A DNA stretch of 5,469 nucleotides, taken from contig JAUHXI010000106.1 in NCBI GenBank assembly GCA_030426875.1, positions 1-5,469 on the forward strand. The letters are read 5' to 3'. The first letter of the stretch is position 1, and each line of letters starts with the position of its first letter. The notes under the pieces were generated by a model. It worked only from the letters and a program-made list of their open reading frames with translations, did no database searches and was not told the DNA's origin. The position numbers and the translations under genes were made by a program. Positions 5,400-5,469 of the stretch are shown in pieces. This DNA is from a bacterium. Its GTDB lineage: Bacteria; Patescibacteriota; Gracilibacteria; UM-FILTER-43-11.

Positions 5400-5469
5400 A
5401 TGCGTAAGCTGAAGAAGCTTAACCACGTGAGTGATCAAGATTCGCAAGCTGGAGCACTGTGTGGCGCGG
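5400..5469 (+). CDS. Possible start of a plus-strand gene, cut by the right edge
   Basis: ATG at 5400 opens 23 codons to the edge without a stop, reading MRKLKKLNHVSDQDSQAGAL and then CGA. An in-frame TGA at 5388-5390 makes this ATG the first possible one. The Lys-rich start followed by a polar stretch and then small residues could be an ordinary N-terminus or a short peptide leader. There is no ribosome site within 15 bp; the purine-rich GGGAGGAG (5363-5370) is about 30 bp away. It would be the only plus-strand gene here. A hairpin TAAGCT-GAAGA-AGCTTA (5405-5421) lies inside it, so this may instead be part of the structured region. Weakly supported. Confidence 0.25.
   Translation, partial: MRKLKKLNHVSDQDSQAGALCGA

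Larger units (their letters stand above)
5063..5469. other. Gene-poor stretch rich in inverted repeats
   Basis: About 400 bp without a firmly supported gene. It holds a candidate promoter (5070-5098), overlapping hairpins (5112-5169), a 19-bp inverted repeat (5193-5265), a nested stem structure (5301-5383) and an open plus-strand frame from 5400. There is no tRNA or rRNA sequence that I recognise. On the minus strand about 63 codons are open from the right edge down to a TGA near 5278, but that frame has no good start and crosses the stem structure, so I do not call it. Confidence 0.6.

Noticed and set aside
5278..5469. Minus-strand open frame of about 63 codons entering from the right edge
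   Set aside because: No family resemblance in the peptide, low-complexity Ser/Leu/Lys content, and it crosses the nested stem structure. It could be a gene end from outside the window, but nothing supports it.
5450..5469. Start of a group II intron (GTGTG-like) or a T-box (TGGCGCGG-like)
   Set aside because: Only a few bases match and the window ends there. The T-box core and intron domains cannot be seen.

Overview
This 5.5 kb window most resembles DNA from an uncultivated bacterium, possibly a Patescibacteria/CPR-type or Gracilibacteria/Peregrinibacteria-like lineage. That placement is an inference. It rests on the lipoprotein style, a C-terminal module ('KPVIYLYPE...YLFWEG') that I associate with such genomes, a membrane-anchored Memo-family protein ending 'DNVSHLFAVF', and starts with no clear Shine-Dalgarno. 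Four long frames stay open with TGA as stop, so the UGA=Gly code of Gracilibacteria/Absconditabacteria is not in use. The intact genes end in TAA, and base composition is moderately AT-rich.

Layout: all four well-supported genes lie on the minus strand, so transcription runs right to left. In that order they are an M28-family zinc peptidase (4936-4004), a 593-residue lipoprotein with the 'KPVIYLYPE' module (3914-2133), a membrane-anchored Memo/AmmeMemoRadiSam-B protein (2032-1286, with its displaced C-terminus running on to 1131), and an acidic two-repeat lipoprotein (1046-78). A hydrophobic frame starting at 45 and leaving the left edge may be a fifth gene. The gaps of about 84-100 bp between genes, some with promoter-like or hairpin sequences, suggest neighbouring units rather than one tight operon. 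Every product appears to be exported or membrane-anchored, so this is a cell-envelope locus. No intracellular pathway links the genes visibly.

Two genes carry hidden defects or surprises. The Memo gene is broken by a 41-bp imperfect tandem duplication. Removing one copy restores a 286-residue protein with the family's C-terminus ('MDSPETFYVMIRLIEKQG...SHLFAVF'). The M28 peptidase's only canonical start (GTG 4936) leaves out an in-frame hydrophobic anchor encoded upstream. That anchor is preceded by a Shine-Dalgarno-like AGGGGA but no standard start codon, and the nearest in-frame ATG (5062) is cut off by an amber codon.

From about 5063 to 5469 no gene is firmly supported, but the DNA is dense in structure: two mutually exclusive hairpins, a 19-bp inverted repeat, a 12-bp stem enclosing a second long hairpin, and a short plus-strand frame starting at 5400 that runs off the edge.
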